50,175 nt of DNA, from assembly GCF_002303925.1 (NCBI RefSeq), contig NZ_MRCS01000047.1:1-50175 (forward strand). Reading direction: 5' to 3'. Shown here in pieces: positions 25,347 through 33,022 of this stretch (position 1 is the first letter of the stretch; the number at the start of each line of letters is the position of its first letter). Both the position numbers and the translations under genes were made by a program. The stretch is from Pseudomonas sp. ACN8 (GTDB lineage: Bacteria > Pseudomonadota > Gammaproteobacteria > Pseudomonadales > Pseudomonadaceae). Below the pieces are notes generated by a model. The model worked only from the letters and a program-made list of their open reading frames with translations, had not been told where the DNA came from and did no database searches.

Positions 25347-25375
25347 ATTGTACACCCGTAACCCCCTGCTGCCAG
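25347..25375 (-). promoter_or_regulatory. Candidate sigma70 promoter of aroP
   Basis: On the minus strand CTGGCA (25375-25370), a 17-nt spacer and TACAAT (25352-25347, preceded by TG) form a promoter-like pair. A transcript would start near 25340, giving a leader of about 245 nt before aroP that includes the Trp-containing small frame. Confidence 0.45.
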
Positions 25376-25394
25376 ACCCGCTGGACAAGCGTGT

Positions 25395-25532
25395 CTATGG
25401 CCGGGATTGCCTGTGTCCGCCCCGAGAAGCTCGGGCGGCTGCAAAAAATGGGTCAGACCCTTGCGGATCATCGACGGGAAAGGCAGGAAAACCGCCCCTC
25501 GCAGAGAGATGGAGATGGAATACGGCGTTCAT
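25395..25532 (-). CDS. Candidate 45-residue protein with a perfect Shine-Dalgarno
   Basis: On the minus strand ATG 25532 is preceded by AGGAGG with a 4-nt gap, one of the strongest ribosome sites in the window. The frame starts MNAVFHLHLSARGG and ends at TAG 25395. It is basic towards the C-terminus and rich in Ala, Arg, Gly and Phe. A 7-bp inverted repeat GTTATGC/GCATAAC (25547-25582) lies just upstream. Inside the frame are a short hairpin with a T6 run (25443-25460) and a strong hairpin (25417-25438). It could be a leader peptide or a small protein; I recognise no family. Confidence 0.35.
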   Translation of the reverse strand: MNAVFHLHLSARGGFPAFPVDDPQGSDPFFAAARASRGGHRQSRP

Positions 25533-25773
25533 TGCGCCTCCTTTTTGTTATGCACCTGCACGACAGGCATGGCGCGCATAACACCCTGCATGGAGCAGTG
25601 AAACAAGCGGGATAGAGCGCTGGAAGGAGGAAGGAAGACGCTGATGCGTAAGCGTTTTCTTACAGTATTCGGGGAATGGCGATTTCACGGGGTTAACCTG
25701 CTGATTTCGTCATGAATTCTTTACAGTGCGTAATTTTGGCTTTCCACTTCGGGCATCCCGGTGCGGCAACTGG

Positions 25774-25864
25774 CGCTATCGCGAGCAGGCTCGCTCCCAC
25801 AGGAGAGCGGCTTGTTTTGCAGAAATGCGATCCCTTGTGGGAGCGAGCCTGCTCGCGAAGGCGG
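25774..25864. repeat. Pair of REP units facing outward
   Basis: GCTATCGCGAGCAGGCTCGC (25774 onward) and TGTGGGAGCGAGCCTGCTCG (25836 onward) are complementary REP units arranged in the opposite order to the REPINs elsewhere in the window. They are separated by about 30 nt of unrelated sequence. Confidence 0.85.
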
Positions 25865-25900
25865 CCTCAAAAACAACACAGACATAAAGCCAGGCCCAAA

Positions 25901-25930
25901 AAAAACGCCAACCCGAAGGTTGGCGTTTTT
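25901..25930 (-). terminator. Rho-independent terminator of rluB
   Basis: The 13-bp stem AAAAACGCCAACC / GGTTGGCGTTTTT closes on a TTCG tetraloop on the minus strand and is followed by further T residues. It begins 19 nt after the rluB stop codon. Confidence 0.92.
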
Positions 25931-25948
25931 CATGAAGCGCTCAGCCGA

Positions 25949-27169
25949 TTATTCCGGCTTGCGACGACCAAAGCCCGGACGCTGGCCGGAACCGGCCGGT
26001 GCGCCACGGCGCTTGCCCGATGGCGTGTCGCCGTCGACCAGTTTGATCCCCGGACGCTTCGGCGCAGGCTTGGCCGGACGCTTGGTGTCGGCCGGGCGAT
26101 CGGCTACCGGCGTACCACGACCTTCGCCACGCTCGGTACGGCCATTGGCCGGACGTGGCGTGCGCGGACCGCGCTCGCCGTCCTGACGGGCAGCTGGCTT
26201 GCGCCCTGGACGCTCGCCTTCGATCTGTGGCTCGCGGTTGGCACGCGGCGCGGCAGGTGCCGAAGCTGCACCAGTGGCTGGACGCAGGGTACGCACACGC
26301 TCGGTCTTGGCCATCGGACGCGACGACTTGCGCTGCATCCGGTCAAGCTTGTCCTTGCTCTTGGCGTTCATCTGCGGCATCGCGACCGGCGTCAAACCGA
26401 CCTCGGCACTCAGGATGTCGACTTCGTACTGGCTCATTTCGCGCCAGCGGCCCATCGGCAGGTCGGAGTTGAGGAACACCGGGCCGAAACGCACGCGCTT
26501 CAGACGGCTGACCACCAGGCCCTGGGATTCCCACAAGCGACGAACTTCGCGGTTACGGCCTTCCATCACCACGCAGTGGTACCAGTGGTTGAAACCTTCA
26601 CCGCCTGGCGCCTGCTTGATGTCGGTGAACTTCGCCGGGCCATCTTCAAGGACCACGCCAGCCTTCAGACGCTCGATCATCTCGTCATCGACTTCGCCAC
26701 GCACACGCACCGCGTATTCACGGTCCATTTCGTAAGAAGGGTGCATCAGGCGGTTGGCCAGCTCACCGTCGGTGGTGAACATCAGCAGACCGGTGGTGTT
26801 GATGTCCAGGCGACCGATGTTGATCCAGCGACCCTCTTTAGGGCGCGGCATCTTGTCGAACACCGTTGGGCGACCTTCAGGGTCGACACGGGTGCAGATC
26901 TCACCGTCCGGCTTGTTGTACATGATCACGCGGCGCACCGACTCGGCGGCCTCTTCGCGCTTGATCACCTTGCCATCGATGGTGATGGCGTCGTGCATGT
27001 CGACGCGCTGACCAAGGGTGGCGTCTTTGCCGTTGACCTTGATGCGGCCGTGGCTGATCCAGGCTTCCACGTCACGGCGCGAGCCGACGCCGATTCGGGC
27101 GAGGACTTTCTGCAGTTTTTCGCCTGCTGGGCCGATTGGCTGGTCGTCTTGCTGGTCTTTGATACTCAT
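25949..27169 (-). CDS. rluB: 23S rRNA pseudouridine synthase RluB with a long basic tail
   Basis: RluB isomerises U2605 of 23S rRNA. The protein has an S4 RNA-binding domain (about 17-62) and a RsuA-family catalytic domain with GRLDINTTGLLMFT (Asp122). Residues from about 270 to 406 form a low-complexity tail rich in Arg, Pro, Ala and Gly (repeated NRxPQ, GERP, RPA patterns), longer than in E. coli RluB (291 residues). It is the last gene of a same-strand series with scpB, separated by 292 nt holding a REPIN. Confidence 0.93.
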   Translation of the reverse strand: MSIKDQQDDQPIGPAGEKLQKVLARIGVGSRRDVEAWISHGRIKVNGKDATLGQRVDMHDAITIDGKVIKREEAAESVRRVIMYNKPDGEICTRVDPEGRPTVFDKMPRPKEGRWINIGRLDINTTGLLMFTTDGELANRLMHPSYEMDREYAVRVRGEVDDEMIERLKAGVVLEDGPAKFTDIKQAPGGEGFNHWYHCVVMEGRNREVRRLWESQGLVVSRLKRVRFGPVFLNSDLPMGRWREMSQYEVDILSAEVGLTPVAMPQMNAKSKDKLDRMQRKSSRPMAKTERVRTLRPATGAASAPAAPRANREPQIEGERPGRKPAARQDGERGPRTPRPANGRTERGEGRGTPVADRPADTKRPAKPAPKRPGIKLVDGDTPSGKRRGAPAGSGQRPGFGRRKPE

Positions 27170-27342
27170 CTGGGCACCTCCCGGTGTGGTCTGAAAACTG
27201 GGTACTTGGGCGAAGGGATCGCCGAAGGGTCGCGAATCATACGCGCATGAGGGCGTTTGCGCATCAGAGACTAGCTGATCAAGGCAAGGTTATTTGTTTT
27301 TCCGCTGGCCGGTGACACACAGCTTGCTTATGGACACAAACC

Positions 27343-27433
27343 TTGTGGGAGCGAGCCTGCTCGCGATGACGGTGGCACATCCAACATCGAAGTGACTGAC
27401 CTGCCGCCATCGCGAGCAGGCTCGCTCCCACAG
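27343..27433. repeat. REPIN between scpB and rluB
   Basis: Perfect inward-facing arms TGTGGGAGCGAGCCTGCTCG and its complement, with a spacer of about 40 nt. It lies 29 nt downstream of the scpB stop and could mark the 3' end of the scpAB mRNA. The rest of 27170-27461 holds no gene. Confidence 0.92.
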
Positions 27434-27461
27434 TGAATCTCCATTGTTCATGAGAATCGTA

Positions 27462-28451
27462 TCAGTCTTCGAATTGGCGGCGTTCTGCTTCGATGGCTTC
27501 GGCAAGGGCCCGAGCTTCGGCCTCTTCGTCCGACAGTTCCGGCTCGGGTTTCGGCTGTTCGAGGGCCGCAACGGCGGCCAGGAGTTTTTCCCGGGCTTCG
27601 GCAACGCCGAGGATGTCGTCGTCCTGCTCCGGCTCGATTTCGGGTTCTGGCTCGCCGTCCGGCTCAGGCTCGGGCTGTGCCGCTTCGATTTCTGGTTCGA
27701 TAACCGACTGTTCCGGATCGAACTCAGGTGCCGCACCATCACGCAGCAAATCGTCGAAATCGGTCTTGATCCCCTCTTCCATGCTGTCCAGTTCCAGCAA
27801 CAGCGTGTGGAAACTGGTCTCTTCTTTCGGCTCTTCCGGCTCGGCGCTGGCGTCGGCCAGCTCTTGCAGCCCGGCGGGTACGGGGGCGTCGTCGAAATCG
27901 AGCACCGGATCCGGTTCCAGCTCACGCAGTTCCGCCAGCGGCGGCAGGTCATCGAGGTTCTTCAGGTTGAAGTGATCGAGGAACGCCTTGGTGGTGGCGA
28001 ACATCGCCGGTTTGCCGGGCACGTCGCGGTAGCCGACGATGCGGATCCACTCGCGCTCCATCAAGGTCTTGACGATGTTGCTGTTGACCGCCACGCCCCG
28101 TACGTCTTCGATTTCGCCACGGGTGATCGGCTGGCGATAGGCGATCAGGGCCATGGTTTCCAGCATGGCCCGGGAGTAACGCTGCGGGCGCTCTTCCCAC
28201 AGACGTCCGACCCACGGCGCAAACTTCTCGCGAATCTGCAGGCGATACCCCGAGGCCACTTCCTTGAGTTCAAACGCGCGGCCATCGCACGACTTGGCGA
28301 GAATCGTCAGGGCCTTCTTGAAGACCTGCGGTTCCGGCCGCTCGCCTTCCTCGAAGAGTTCAAACAGGCTTTCCAAAGATTGCGGCTTTCCCGAGGCCAA
28401 CAGAAAGGCTTCAAGCAGGGGTGCCAGATCGCGGGGTTCAGTCAGGTTCAT
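27462..28451 (-). CDS. scpB: Segregation and condensation protein B (ScpB)
   Basis: ScpB is the winged-helix (kite) partner of the SMC-ScpA chromosome condensin. Residues 1-185 carry the two winged-helix domains, with ETMALIAYRQPITRGEIEDVRGV and EWIRIVGYRDVPGKPAMFATTKAFLDHFNLK. The remaining 140 residues are an acidic tail of Glu, Pro, Asp and Ala (EPEPDGEPEPEIEPEQDD), common in pseudomonad ScpB. It starts 11 nt after scpA. Confidence 0.95.
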   Translation of the reverse strand: MNLTEPRDLAPLLEAFLLASGKPQSLESLFELFEEGERPEPQVFKKALTILAKSCDGRAFELKEVASGYRLQIREKFAPWVGRLWEERPQRYSRAMLETMALIAYRQPITRGEIEDVRGVAVNSNIVKTLMEREWIRIVGYRDVPGKPAMFATTKAFLDHFNLKNLDDLPPLAELRELEPDPVLDFDDAPVPAGLQELADASAEPEEPKEETSFHTLLLELDSMEEGIKTDFDDLLRDGAAPEFDPEQSVIEPEIEAAQPEPEPDGEPEPEIEPEQDDDILGVAEAREKLLAAVAALEQPKPEPELSDEEAEARALAEAIEAERRQFED

Positions 28452-28462
28452 GTTTCGACTCG

Positions 28463-29281
28463 TTATTCGGCTCGGGCTCGCACGTGGATCGCGGCAAATG
28501 GCTCATTCTGCACCAGCTCGACCAGCGACTCCTTGACCAATTCAAGGATCGCCATGAAGGTCACCACCACCCCAAGGCGCCCTTCTTCAGCGGTGAACAG
28601 CTCGACAAACGGCACGAAACCGCCGCCTTTGAGGCGTTCCAGCACATCGCTCATGCGCTCGCGGGTCGACAGTGCCTCGCGGCTGACCTGATGGCTTTCG
28701 AACATGTCGCCACGGCGCAAGACCTCGGCCATGGACAACAGCAGCTCTGACAAGCGCACGTCTGGCAGCAGCTTGCGCGCCCGGGCTTCCGGAGCGTCAA
28801 GCTTGGGCACCACCACATCACGGCCAACGCGACTCAGGCCGTCGATGCCTTCGGCGGCAGCCTTGAAGCGCTCGTATTCCTGCAAGCGGCGGATCAGTTC
28901 GGCGCGCGGGTCTTCCTCTTCGTCTTCGACGGTTTCGGCCCGTGGCAGCAGCATCCGCGACTTGATCTCGGCCAGCATCGCGGCCATTACCAGGTACTCG
29001 GCGGCCAGCTCCAGGCGTACCGACTGCATCAACTCGACGTAGCCCATGTACTGGCGAGTGATTTCCGCCACCGGGATGTCGAGGATGTTGATGTTCTGTT
29101 TGCGGATCAGGTACAGCAGCAGGTCGAGCGGGCCTTCGAACGCCTCGAGAAAGACCTCGAGGGCATCCGGCGGGATGTACAGGTCCAGGGGCATTTCCAT
29201 GACCGCCTGGCCATAGACCATGGCGAAGGGCAGTTCCTGCTGGGCTCCGGCCTGACTGTCGACGGGTTCTACTGCGGACAT
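28463..29281 (-). CDS. scpA: Segregation and condensation protein A (ScpA, kleisin)
   Basis: ScpA bridges SMC heads and binds ScpB. The 272-residue protein has the kleisin N-terminal signature FEGPLDLLLYLIRKQNINILDIPVAEITRQYM (about 48-79), the middle EYLVMAAMLAEIKSRMLLP and a winged-helix C-terminus (about 200-270). Its ATG directly follows the TAG of the upstream YciO-type gene (TAGATG). Confidence 0.95.
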   Translation of the reverse strand: MSAVEPVDSQAGAQQELPFAMVYGQAVMEMPLDLYIPPDALEVFLEAFEGPLDLLLYLIRKQNINILDIPVAEITRQYMGYVELMQSVRLELAAEYLVMAAMLAEIKSRMLLPRAETVEDEEEDPRAELIRRLQEYERFKAAAEGIDGLSRVGRDVVVPKLDAPEARARKLLPDVRLSELLLSMAEVLRRGDMFESHQVSREALSTRERMSDVLERLKGGGFVPFVELFTAEEGRLGVVVTFMAILELVKESLVELVQNEPFAAIHVRARAE

Positions 29282-29911
29282 CTAGGCCTCGACCATGAAC
29301 GGCGCAGGGTCGCCGCAACCGACGCGAATGACTTCCGGCTCGCCGTCGGCGAGGCTGATCACGGTGGACGCCTTGATCCCGCCGAAACCGCCGTCGATGA
29401 TCAGATCGACCTGGTGTTCGAGCAACTGGCGCATTTCGTACGGGTCGCTCAACGGATCTTCATCGCCTGGCATGATCAGGGTCACGCTCATCAAAGGCTC
29501 CCCCAGTTCAGCCAGCAACGCCAGGGCAATGGGGTGGCTCGGCACGCGCAGGCCGATGGTGCGTTTCTTCGGGTGCAACAACAGCCGCGGCACTTCGCGG
29601 GTGGCGTTGAGGATGAAGGTATACGGCCCCGGCAGATGAGCCTTGAGAATGCGGAACGTGCCGGTGTCGATCTTGGCGAACAGGCCCAGTTGCGACAGGT
29701 CGCTGCAGATCAGCGCGAAATTGTGCTTTTCATCGAGCTGTCGCAGGCGCCGAACGCGTTCCACGGCCACCTTGTCGCCGATCTGGCAACCTATGGCGTA
29801 GGAAGAGTCCGTGGGATAAATCACCACCCCGCCCTTGCGGATGATTTCGACTGCCTGTTTGATCAGGCGCGCTTGCGGGTTTTCCGGATGAATCTGGAAA
29901 AATTGACTCAC
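29282..29911 (-). CDS. yciO: YciO-type protein (Sua5/YrdC fold)
   Basis: A 209-residue protein of the YrdC/Sua5 superfamily, whose members make threonylcarbamoyl-adenylate; the role of the YciO branch is less certain. It follows E. coli YciO closely: FFQIHPENPQARLI at the start, VVIYPTDSSYAIGC, PGPYTFILNATREVPR and RTIGLRVPSHPIALALL. GTG at 29911 is chosen because it matches YciO's start and has AGGTAGAG upstream; the frame is open to 30163. It is 13 nt from the TrpH-type gene and abuts scpA. Confidence 0.88.
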   Translation of the reverse strand: MSQFFQIHPENPQARLIKQAVEIIRKGGVVIYPTDSSYAIGCQIGDKVAVERVRRLRQLDEKHNFALICSDLSQLGLFAKIDTGTFRILKAHLPGPYTFILNATREVPRLLLHPKKRTIGLRVPSHPIALALLAELGEPLMSVTLIMPGDEDPLSDPYEMRQLLEHQVDLIIDGGFGGIKASTVISLADGEPEVIRVGCGDPAPFMVEA

Positions 29912-29924
29912 ATTCTCTACCTGT

Positions 29925-30788
29925 TCAGACGGCGGCAATAACTGGGTCATGTTTGAATCGACACCATAGCGGTGGCAGATCCTCCGGGAGTGGCCGGTAT
30001 TCACCGATTTCCGACCAGCCTCCTGGGCCATGAAAATCACTGCCGGCACTGACCAGCAGACCAAACTCACGGGCCAGAATGGCCAGGCTGCCCACTTGCT
30101 CGGCAGGCTGGTAACCATTGACCACTTCGATGGCGTGGCCCCCTGCTTGAATATAGTCGGCAATCAGACGACGACGCTTGCTGCGGGTGAATTCATAGTG
30201 CCATGGGTGTGCCAGGCTGACCCAGGCCTTGGCCGCGCGCAGGGTTTCGACGGTTTCCTCCAGGGTTGGCCAGTGTTGCTTGACGTCGCCCAGCTTGCCG
30301 GCGCCCAGCCATTTGCGGAACGCCTCGGCGCGGTCCTTGACGAAACCTTCTCGCACCATCCAGTCGGCGAAATGCGGGCGGGCCGGTGCGTTTGCGCTGT
30401 CGCCCAGTTCCTGCTGGATCTCCCGGGCGCCCTCCAGCGCCCCCGGCATGCCTTTGAGCGCCAGTTTGCGGCTGATTTCCTCGGAGCGTAGCCAGCGGCC
30501 ATCATGCAATCTGGCGATGGCCTCGACCAACGGCGCGGCGTTCACGTCAAAACCGTAGCCCAGGACATGAATGGTTGCGCCGCCCCAGGTGCAGGACAAT
30601 TCGACGCCGTTGACCAGTTGCATCCCCAGCGCGGTAGCCGCGTGCCGGGCCTCGTCGAGGCCTTCGAGGGTGTCGTGATCGGTCAAGGCCAGGACTCGCA
30701 CGCCTTTCTCGAACGCCCGCGCCACCAGAACCGCAGGCGCCAGGGCGCCATCGGAGGCCGTGCTATGGCAGTGCAAATCAACATTCAC
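29925..30788 (-). CDS. PHP-domain phosphoesterase of the TrpH/Rnm (YciV) type
   Basis: A 287-residue PHP-family metal enzyme. The E. coli counterpart (YciV/TrpH, Rnm) acts as a nucleoside bisphosphate phosphatase and 5'-3' exoribonuclease that trims rRNA 5' ends. Metal-binding motifs are visible: DLHCHSTASDG, ALTDHDTLEG, NGVELSCTW and SLAHPWHYEFT, plus AGSDFHGPG near the end. GTG at 30788 is preferred, with TTG at 30806 also possible. It is divergent from yciB and heads the run yciO-scpA-scpB. Confidence 0.88.
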   Translation of the reverse strand: MNVDLHCHSTASDGALAPAVLVARAFEKGVRVLALTDHDTLEGLDEARHAATALGMQLVNGVELSCTWGGATIHVLGYGFDVNAAPLVEAIARLHDGRWLRSEEISRKLALKGMPGALEGAREIQQELGDSANAPARPHFADWMVREGFVKDRAEAFRKWLGAGKLGDVKQHWPTLEETVETLRAAKAWVSLAHPWHYEFTRSKRRRLIADYIQAGGHAIEVVNGYQPAEQVGSLAILAREFGLLVSAGSDFHGPGGWSEIGEYRPLPEDLPPLWCRFKHDPVIAAV

Positions 30789-30875
30789 AGGGCTTTGTAA
30801 CCTCAAATCAGCTGGCGCTATCGCGCGCCCATATGTTTGTTATTATGCCGCCACATCCTGCTTCTGGCTGCCACT

Positions 30876-31472
30876 GTGAAACAATTCATCGATTTCATCC
30901 CGCTCCTGCTGTTTTTCATCGTCTTCAAAATCGACCCACGGGTCGTCGACATCGCCGGTCATCAGATCACTGTAGGCGGTATTTACAGCGCCACCGCGAT
31001 GCTGATCGTCAGCTCCCTGGTGGTCTACGGCACACTGTTCGTCAAGCAGCGCAAGCTGGAGAAGAGCCAGTGGCTGACCCTGATCGCCTGCCTGGTGTTC
31101 GGCAGCCTGACGCTGGCGTTCCACAGCGAAACGTTCCTGAAATGGAAAGCCCCGGTGGTCAACTGGCTGTTCGCCCTGGCGTTCATCGGCAGCCACTTCG
31201 TCGGTGACAGCCTGCTGATCAAACGCATCATGGGCCACGCGCTGACCCTGCCGGAGCCGGTCTGGACACGCCTGAACATCGCCTGGATCGCCTTCTTCCT
31301 GTTTTGCGGTGCCGCCAACCTGTTTGTCGCGTTCACCTTCCAGAGCTACTGGGTCGACTTCAAGGTCTTCGGCAGCCTGGGCATGACTTTGCTGTTCCTG
31401 GTCGGCCAGGGCATCTACCTGTCCCGCCATCTGCACGATGCCGACACCACAACGCCAAAAACCGAGGACTGA
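30876..31472 (+). CDS. yciB: Inner-membrane septation protein YciB (IspA/IspZ family)
   Basis: A 198-residue protein with about five membrane helices that influences cell-envelope assembly and septation. Family signatures: VKQFIDFIPLLLFFIVFK at the start, FIGSHFVGDSLLIKRIMG in the middle and FQSYWVDFKVFGSLG near the end. GTG at 30876 fits the family start; no good Shine-Dalgarno is present. It is divergent from the PHP gene and one base from yciI. Confidence 0.92.
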   Translation: MKQFIDFIPLLLFFIVFKIDPRVVDIAGHQITVGGIYSATAMLIVSSLVVYGTLFVKQRKLEKSQWLTLIACLVFGSLTLAFHSETFLKWKAPVVNWLFALAFIGSHFVGDSLLIKRIMGHALTLPEPVWTRLNIAWIAFFLFCGAANLFVAFTFQSYWVDFKVFGSLGMTLLFLVGQGIYLSRHLHDADTTTPKTED

Positions 31473-31473
31473 C

Positions 31474-31773
31474 ATGCTTTACGCAATCATTGCCACAGAC
31501 GTCGCCAACTCCCTGGAAGCCCGCCTGGCCGCCCGGCCTGCACACCTGGAGCGCCTGCAAGTGCTCAAGGGCGAAGGTCGCATCGTATTGGCCGGCCCGC
31601 ACCCGGCAATCGACAGCAATGATCCGGGCGCGGCGGGTTTCACCGGCAGTCTGATCGTCGCCGATTTCGACTCCCTGAGCGCCGCCCAGGCCTGGGCCGA
31701 CGCCGATCCGTACATCGCCGCGGGCGTCTACGCCAACGTTCTGGTCAAGCCGTTCAAGCAAGTCCTGCCGTAA
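31474..31773 (+). CDS. yciI: YCII-domain protein (YciI)
   Basis: A 99-residue ferredoxin-fold protein of the YCII family (MLYAIIATDVANSLEARLAARPAHLERLQ ... PYIAAGVYANVLVKPFKQVLP). The His-Asp pair proposed for catalysis in the family fits RPAHLERL and ADADPY. Its biochemical role is unknown. The start codon lies one nucleotide after the yciB stop, so the two are co-translated. Confidence 0.9.
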   Translation: MLYAIIATDVANSLEARLAARPAHLERLQVLKGEGRIVLAGPHPAIDSNDPGAAGFTGSLIVADFDSLSAAQAWADADPYIAAGVYANVLVKPFKQVLP

Positions 31774-31801
31774 CTTTCTACTCGCATTTGCCCCCACGCG
31801 G

Positions 31802-31882
31802 TGAACCATATCGGTTCATCGCGCTCTCAATCGCTCATTATTCTCGTTTGCCAGCCGACAACTTCACCAATACTCGTATTGG
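31802..31882 (+). promoter_or_regulatory. Two palindromes upstream of the coiled-coil/regulator operon
   Basis: TGAACC-ATATC-GGTTCA (31802-31818) and CCAATAC-TC-GTATTGG (31867-31882) are perfect inverted repeats in the 123-nt gap between yciI and the next gene. The second lies 5 nt before the AGGAG ribosome site and could be an operator or an RNA hairpin. Confidence 0.5.
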
Positions 31883-31896
31883 AACCAGGAGTCGCC

Positions 31897-32310
31897 ATGC
31901 GCAAGGGTCCGTTGTGCCTGATGTTGGTCACGTTGTCGATCGGGGCGCCCGCCCACGGTGAAGAATCCGCCGAGGGTGGCAACTCGACGCCGCTCTCCTT
32001 GAGCGCCGGCGGCCAGATCACCGAGCTGCAGCAACGCTTGAAAGAAAGCGAACGGCAACGGGAAGAACTGAACAAGCAATTGCAAACGGCCGATGGCGAA
32101 CGCGAAAGCCCGCTACTGGCCCGGTTGCGCCAGGAGAACCAGCGATTGAAGCTGCAACTCAAGGAAGCCCAGGCCAGCAGTCCCCTGCCGCGCCTGCTGA
32201 CCGACCAGCAACAATGGTTCGTCATTGGCGCCGGGGTAGCGCTATTGGCTCTGCTCTGCGGTATCTTCGCCAGTGGAGCAAGTCGAAAACGTCGACAATG
32301 GCTAAATTGA
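31897..32310 (+). CDS. Small envelope protein: signal/anchor, coiled coil and C-terminal membrane helix
   Basis: A 137-residue protein of unknown function. It has a hydrophobic N-terminal signal (about 5-19, ending APAHG), a charged coiled coil (about 45-90, ITELQQRLKESERQREELNKQLQ) and a membrane helix near the C-terminus (WFVIGAGVALLALLCGIFASG) with a basic tail RKRRQW. This order resembles the second half of YgiM-type SH3 proteins, but no SH3 domain is present. ATG at 31897 has AGGAG upstream. It is 7 nt before the response regulator, so it probably belongs to that envelope-stress operon. Confidence 0.8.
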   Translation: MRKGPLCLMLVTLSIGAPAHGEESAEGGNSTPLSLSAGGQITELQQRLKESERQREELNKQLQTADGERESPLLARLRQENQRLKLQLKEAQASSPLPRLLTDQQQWFVIGAGVALLALLCGIFASGASRKRRQWLN

Positions 32311-32317
32311 GTGAGTC

Positions 32318-32995
32318 ATGAGCGAGCTGTTACTTATTGATGATGACCAGGAGCTGTGTGAGCTCCTGAGCAGTTGGCTGAGCCAGGAAGGGTTTCAGGT
32401 ACGTGCCTGTCACGACGGCCAGAGCGCACGCCGCGCGCTGGCCGAAACCGCCCCGGCGGCCGTGGTGCTGGATGTGATGTTGCCCGACGGCAGCGGCCTG
32501 GAACTGCTCAAGCAATTGCGCAGTGACCACCCGGATTTGCCGGTGCTGATGCTCTCGGCCCGGGGCGAACCCCTCGACCGCATCCTCGGCCTGGAACTCG
32601 GCGCCGACGATTACCTGGCCAAACCCTGCGACCCACGGGAACTGACAGCCCGCCTGCGCGCAGTCCTGCGTCGCAGCCACCCGGCGGCGGTGTCCAGCCA
32701 GATCGAACTGGGCGACCTGTGTTTCAGCCCGGTGCGCGGCGTGGTCAGCATCGATGAACAGGAATTCACCCTCACCGTCTCCGAAAGCCGCCTGCTCGAA
32801 GCCTTGCTCAAGCAACCCGGCCAGCCCCTGGACAAACAGGAGCTGGCGCAGATCGCCCTCGGCCGCAAGCTGACCCTGTACGACCGCAGCCTGGACATGC
32901 ACGTCAGCAACCTGCGCAAGAAGATCGGCCCACACCCCGATGGCCGACCGCGCATCGTTGCCCTGCGCAGCCGCGGCTACTACTACAGCCTGTAG
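32318..32995 (+). CDS. OmpR/CpxR-family response regulator
   Basis: A 225-residue DNA-binding regulator. The receiver domain (1-118) has acidic Asp8/Asp9, the phospho-acceptor Asp52 (VVLDVMLPD), Ser80 and Lys102 (DYLAKPCDP). A winged-helix output domain of the PhoB/OmpR type (about 130-225) ends SNLRKKIGPHPDGRPRIVALRSRGYYYSL. It is co-oriented with a Spy-like gene and the cognate-looking kinase at 33746, which suggests CpxR-type control of envelope stress. Confidence 0.93.
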   Translation: MSELLLIDDDQELCELLSSWLSQEGFQVRACHDGQSARRALAETAPAAVVLDVMLPDGSGLELLKQLRSDHPDLPVLMLSARGEPLDRILGLELGADDYLAKPCDPRELTARLRAVLRRSHPAAVSSQIELGDLCFSPVRGVVSIDEQEFTLTVSESRLLEALLKQPGQPLDKQELAQIALGRKLTLYDRSLDMHVSNLRKKIGPHPDGRPRIVALRSRGYYYSL

Positions 32996-33022
32996 GTTTT
33001 GTCAGGTCAGCCGAAAATCATG

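Larger units (their letters stand above)
25533..25948. other. Non-coding stretch between the small ORF and rluB
   Basis: No convincing gene. It holds a 7-bp inverted repeat (25547-25582), two weak TyrR-box-like sites (25647-25664 and 25708-25725), two outward-facing REP units (25774-25803 and 25833-25864) and the rluB terminator (25901-25930). A short plus-strand frame at 25644 (about 23 codons) has only a distant GGAGG and is not called. Confidence 0.6.

Noticed and set aside
25644..25715. Plus-strand 23-codon ORF in the aroP-rluB gap
   Set aside because: GGAGG lies too far upstream, there is no neighbour in the same direction, and the frame overlaps the candidate PhhR sites.
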